DNA of 64,000 nt, from the NCBI RefSeq assembly GCF_003569005.1, contig NZ_BCUR01000004.1:2683633-2747632 (forward strand), given 5' to 3'. The DNA comes from Vibrio superstes (GTDB lineage: Bacteria > Pseudomonadota > Gammaproteobacteria > Enterobacterales > Vibrionaceae). A program made the translations under genes and the position numbers. A model generated the notes under the pieces. That model was not told the origin of the DNA, did no database searches, and saw only the letters and a list, made by a program, of their open reading frames with translations. This document shows, in pieces, positions 60,894 through 64,000 of the stretch. The stretch's first letter is position 1, and each line of letters starts with the position of its first letter.

Positions 60894-60907
60894 TACCAAT
60901 CGTAGTA
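60893..60907 (+). repeat. Short solo end of the MITE-like repeat
   Basis: ATACCAATCGTAGTA, the same 15 bases that begin the solo end at 52786, again overlapping a stop codon's last base. Confidence 0.5.
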
Positions 60908-60922
60908 CTTCTCAATAGACAC

Positions 60923-60953
60923 AAAAAAGCTCGCTAAATAGCGAGCTTTTTCA
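60923..60953. terminator. Bidirectional terminator between the DUF2061 gene and rraB
   Basis: AAAAAAGCTCGCTA, loop aa, TAGCGAGCTTTTT. Serves both converging genes. Confidence 0.9.
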
Positions 60954-60973
60954 GTTAGATAAACAAATAACGA

Positions 60974-61390
60974 TTACTCGTCTTCGTCATCTTCTTCGTC
61001 ATAAACAAGTGCGTCTTCGCCCTCGTAGTATGTACCCCAGCCGTCATAAATAATGTCGTATTTTTCAGCTAGGTTAATCAGCTTCTCAACTTGCTGATCG
61101 ATCAGCTCAGGATCTAAAGTACAAGTCATTGTAGCATCACAGCACAACAGCTTTTTGCCATCTTCGTCTTCAGTTTCTTCTGCTTCTAGAACCTCAAAAC
61201 CCATCTTGAAGGCTTCAACAACCGCTTTTTCTAAAGTCTCAAAGTCTTCAGCAAAAAGGTGATGTTCAATTTCATACAAAGCATCAGGTTCACTACCGTC
61301 TTCAAGTAAAGCGGCGATAATGTCGCGCGTCTCTTCTTTCTGAAATTCGATAAGTTCTTCGACTGATAGATACTCTTCCACTTGTGACAT
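60974..61390 (-). CDS. rraB: Regulator of ribonuclease E activity B
   Basis: A 138-residue acidic protein that binds RNase E and changes degradosome activity. EEYLSVEELIEFQKEET at the N-terminus, GSEPDALYEIEHHLFAEDFE, VEAFKMGFEV and YDGWGTYYEGE match RraB; the C-terminus is a run of Asp and Glu (DEEDDEDE). Divergent from arcA over about 193 bp, an arrangement seen in other gamma-proteobacteria between valS and argF. Confidence 0.94.
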   Translation of the reverse strand: MSQVEEYLSVEELIEFQKEETRDIIAALLEDGSEPDALYEIEHHLFAEDFETLEKAVVEAFKMGFEVLEAEETEDEDGKKLLCCDATMTCTLDPELIDQQVEKLINLAEKYDIIYDGWGTYYEGEDALVYDEEDDEDE

Positions 61391-61583
61391 GGGTGTGCTC
61401 CCGAACAGGTAAAAATAATAGGTTTATATACCGACGAAATATGGCACGGTTCGACACGAAATACCATATCTAGGCTCAATCTAGGGGGAGATTTCTCAAT
61501 TCTATCCCTTGCTTACCTCTGTAACTTGCAACTTCACTCCATCCTTGTCATAAAGGGTGGGTCATAATGAGAAAGGATGCATA

Positions 61584-62804
61584 ATGAGTAAGCTGTACGT
61601 CGGTTCAGAAGTGGGACAACTGCGCCGTGTTTTACTTAATCGCCCAGAAAGGGCACTCACCCACTTAACACCTTCAAACTGCCAGGATTTACTGTTCGAC
61701 GATGTACTAGCGGTCGAAGCTGCTGGTGAAGAACATGATATTTTTGCCCAGGCTTTACGAGACCAAGATGTTGATGTACTCCTGCTACACAATCTTCTAG
61801 CCGAAACACTCGCTATTCCCGAAGCCAAGCAATGGCTACTACAAAATCAAATCTCAGATTATCGATACGGCCCCACTTTTGCCAACGAGCTCCGCGAGCA
61901 CCTAGCAGAAATGGATAATGATCATCTCGCTACGGTACTTACTGGTGGTCTTGCCTATTCAGAGCTATCCATAACCTCTACGTCAATACTGCCGAAGATG
62001 CACAAGGCTCTGGACTTTGTTATTGACCCACTGCCAAACCATTTATTCACCCGCGATACCTCGTGCTGGATCTATGGCGGTGTCTCGCTAAACCCAATGA
62101 TGAAGAAGGCCAGAAAGAGAGAAACCAACCATCTTCGAGCTATTTATCGTTGGCACCCGACTTTCGCTGAGCAAAGCTTTGAGAACTATCTCGGAAATGA
62201 GAATGAGCATTACGACAACACCAATATCGAAGGTGGTGATGTATTAGTGATTGGCCGAGGTAGTGTGTTGATCGGTATGTCTGAGCGCACGACCCCACAG
62301 GGTGTCGAAAACTTAGCCCATCGACTCTTTGAGACAGGACAAGCAACACAGGTCGTCGCATTGAGGCTACCTAAGACACGTTCATGCATGCACCTAGATA
62401 CGGTAATGACCCAGCTCAATGTGGATACCTTTTCTATCTACCCAGAAGTCATTAACTCCTCTTTAGAGACTTGGGTTCTAACCCCATCAGAAAAAGGCCG
62501 TGTGCACGCAGTTCAAGCTGACTCATACGCTAGCGCCATAAAAGATGCCCTAGGTTTACAAGAGCTTAAGATAGTCACCACAGGAGGCAACAGCTATGAA
62601 GCAGAGCGCGAGCAATGGAATGATGCCAACAACGTTTTAACCGTTAAGCCTGGCGTAGTGATTGGTTATGAGCGCAATGTCTATACCAATGAAAAATACG
62701 AACAAGCCGGCATCAAAGTGATATCGATTCCTGGAAACGAACTCGGTAGAGGACGTGGTGGCGCTCGTTGTATGAGTTGCCCTATTGAAAGGGATGCCAT
62801 TTAA
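61584..62804 (+). CDS. arcA: Arginine deiminase
   Basis: A 406-residue guanidine-modifying enzyme converting arginine to citrulline and ammonia. The catalytic Cys is near the C-terminus in GRGRGGARCMSCP; other active-site segments are FTRDTSCW, NIEGGDVLVIGRGSVLIGMSERT and RSCMHLDTVMTQ. Start ATG 61584 (MSKLYVGSEVGQLRR) follows GAAAGGATGC; an ATG 27 bases upstream is less likely. argF follows 71 bp later, so the pair may form an arginine deiminase pathway; no carbamate kinase gene is in view. Confidence 0.96.
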   Translation: MSKLYVGSEVGQLRRVLLNRPERALTHLTPSNCQDLLFDDVLAVEAAGEEHDIFAQALRDQDVDVLLLHNLLAETLAIPEAKQWLLQNQISDYRYGPTFANELREHLAEMDNDHLATVLTGGLAYSELSITSTSILPKMHKALDFVIDPLPNHLFTRDTSCWIYGGVSLNPMMKKARKRETNHLRAIYRWHPTFAEQSFENYLGNENEHYDNTNIEGGDVLVIGRGSVLIGMSERTTPQGVENLAHRLFETGQATQVVALRLPKTRSCMHLDTVMTQLNVDTFSIYPEVINSSLETWVLTPSEKGRVHAVQADSYASAIKDALGLQELKIVTTGGNSYEAEREQWNDANNVLTVKPGVVIGYERNVYTNEKYEQAGIKVISIPGNELGRGRGGARCMSCPIERDAI

Positions 62805-62875
62805 GTGAATTTATATTTGATTTAAAAGAATTTATATGCAATAAATCATAAATAACACCGAATGAGAGAACCCGT

Positions 62876-63880
62876 ATGGCCTACAACCTAAGAAACCGTA
62901 ACTTTCTAAAACTTTTAGATTTTACTCAAAAAGAGATTCAGTTCCTATTAGACCTATCTGCTGATCTGAAAAAAGCTAAGTATGCAGGTACAGAGCAAAA
63001 GCGCTTACAGGGAAAAAACATCGCTCTCATTTTTGAGAAGTCTTCTACAAGAACACGCTGTGCGTTTGAGGTAGCGGCCTTTGATCAGGGCGCTCAGGTT
63101 TCTTATTTAGGTCCATCAGGCTCTCAAATTGGCCATAAAGAGTCGATGAAAGATACCGCTCGCGTCCTTGGACGCATGTATGACGGCATTGAGTATCGCG
63201 GATTCGGTCAAGCTATTGTCGAAGAGTTGGGCGAGTACGCAGGCGTACCTGTTTGGAACGGTCTAACGGACGAGTTCCATCCAACGCAAATCTTGGCGGA
63301 CTTCTTAACCATGCAAGAGCATGCACGCGGTAAGCAGCTTCATCAAATTAGCTTTGCTTACCTTGGTGATGCGCGCAACAACATGGGTAATTCATTACTG
63401 GTGGGCGCAGCCAAAATGGGTATGGATATTCGCTTAGTTGCGCCAAAAGCCTATTGGCCAGAAGAAGAGCTCGTCGCGCAATGTAAGGAAATCGCTCAAA
63501 GTAGCGGCGCGACCATCACCCTCACCGAGGATGTTGCCTCTGGAGTAGAAGGCTGTGATTTCTTATACACTGACGTTTGGGTCTCGATGGGTGAGCCTGC
63601 TGAAGCTTGGGAAGAGCGCATTGCTGTAATGAAGCCTTATCAAGTGAATATGGATGCCATTAAGGCAACCGGCAATCCACAAGTTAAGTTCATGCACTGC
63701 TTACCTGCTTTCCACGATGACCAAACCACTGTGGGTAAAGAAATAGCGGCTAAATATGGCATGCAGGGTCTTGAGGTTACCGATGAAGTCTTTGAGTCTG
63801 AGCACTCCATTGTCTTTGATGAAGCGGAAAATCGCATGCACACCATCAAGGCAGTAATGGTTGCTACCTTAGGTCAATAA
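62876..63880 (+). CDS. argF: Ornithine carbamoyltransferase
   Basis: A 334-residue enzyme. STRTRCAFEVA binds carbamoyl phosphate, FHPTQILADFLTM and DARNNMGNSLL are core segments, and FMHCLPAFHDDQT carries the catalytic Cys of the ornithine loop. It catalyses ornithine plus carbamoyl phosphate to citrulline; next to arcA it may run catabolically, but sequence alone does not tell anabolic from catabolic use. Preceded by GAGAGAACCC. Confidence 0.96.
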   Translation: MAYNLRNRNFLKLLDFTQKEIQFLLDLSADLKKAKYAGTEQKRLQGKNIALIFEKSSTRTRCAFEVAAFDQGAQVSYLGPSGSQIGHKESMKDTARVLGRMYDGIEYRGFGQAIVEELGEYAGVPVWNGLTDEFHPTQILADFLTMQEHARGKQLHQISFAYLGDARNNMGNSLLVGAAKMGMDIRLVAPKAYWPEEELVAQCKEIAQSSGATITLTEDVASGVEGCDFLYTDVWVSMGEPAEAWEERIAVMKPYQVNMDAIKATGNPQVKFMHCLPAFHDDQTTVGKEIAAKYGMQGLEVTDEVFESEHSIVFDEAENRMHTIKAVMVATLGQ

Positions 63881-63895
63881 TTCTGACGCAAACGC

Positions 63896-63923
63896 TTGCG
63901 ATCGCATACTTAGCGCGTATAAT
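63896..63923 (+). promoter_or_regulatory. Sigma-70-type promoter after argF
   Basis: TTGCGA (63896-63901), 16-bp spacer, TATAAT (63918-63923). It lies 25 bp before the ATG at 63949. Confidence 0.8.
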
Positions 63924-63948
63924 CCCAGACGATAAATAGGAGGGTTGT

Positions 63949-64000
63949 ATGCTACACCGTGGCAATCAAAACGTGACTAAGAAACACTGCCAACGCCGTG
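63949..64000 (+). CDS. Start of a gene or leader peptide cut by the window edge
   Basis: ATG 63949 follows a very strong ribosome site (AGGAGGG, 5 bases spacer) and its own promoter. Only 17 codons are visible: MLHRGNQNVTKKHCQRR, strongly basic. In vibrios argF is commonly followed by pyrB-pyrI; a short basic peptide here would fit a leader peptide of such an operon, but the window ends too early to say. Confidence 0.5.
   Translation, partial: MLHRGNQNVTKKHCQRR

Overview
The window looks like the main chromosome of a Vibrio or close Vibrionaceae relative. Evidence is the gene content and order (endA-rsmE-gshB-yqgE-ruvX, pilU/pilT, yggS-proC-yggT-rdgB-hemW, trmB/mutY-yggX-mltC, lptG-lptF/pepA-holC-valS, rraB/arcA-argF), the dense repetitive tRNA clusters, and the ATACCAATC-ended intergenic repeats. 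No rRNA, IS transposase, prophage or CRISPR was seen.

Layout. 1-16,000: conserved housekeeping block (DNA/RNA modification, glutathione, twitching-motility ATPases, proline, nucleotide pool, mutY repair, lytic transglycosylase). 16,069-18,720: two tRNA clusters (Phe-Thr-Phe-Asn and Phe-Thr-Asn-Thr-Asn), each followed by repeated broken copies of a tRNA 3' end plus its terminator, with a four-copy tandem repeat of about 190 bp between them. 18,820-23,620: a VOC protein and the mannitol operon mtlA-mtlD-mtlR behind several CRP-like sites. 23,640-27,500: amino-sugar genes nagB / DeoR-type regulator / glmS. 28,200-51,600: a xylan and xylose utilisation island containing XylR, two nearly identical xylose isomerases, two GH43 enzymes, a GH10 xylanase lipoprotein, a binding-protein-dependent sugar importer with two ATPases, transaldolase, transketolase, xylulokinase and a sodium/sugar symporter, plus one orphan pilin gene. 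51,660-52,120: tRNA-Leu with duplicated broken 3' ends. 52,310-64,000: conserved block again (RDD protein, lptG/lptF, pepA, holC, valS, a probably Fur-controlled DUF2061 protein, rraB, arcA, argF, start of a further gene).

How the island works (inference from families): the lipoprotein GH10 xylanase cuts xylan outside the cell or at the surface; the MalEFGK-type ABC importer brings in xylo-oligosaccharides; the two signal-less GH43 enzymes release xylose and perhaps arabinose in the cytoplasm; free xylose may enter by the SSS symporter; XylA and XylB make xylulose 5-phosphate; dedicated transaldolase and transketolase feed it to glycolysis. A shared AATTTCATAATTG-like motif upstream of both xylA copies and both ABC ATPase genes suggests common XylR control, with CRP on top.

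The most unusual signal is not a protein. Around three unrelated tRNAs (Phe, Asn, Leu) there are six broken tRNA 3' ends that keep the 3' side of the T-arm and the acceptor 3' strand, usually with CCA or a variant, but carry an insert of about 16 nt at the T-loop. The inserts differ in sequence yet nearly all fold into a 4-bp mini-hairpin (CCGG/CCGG, CCGA/TCGG, CTTG/CAAG, GCCC/GGGC). Most are followed by a copy of an intrinsic terminator. I know of no described system that matches.
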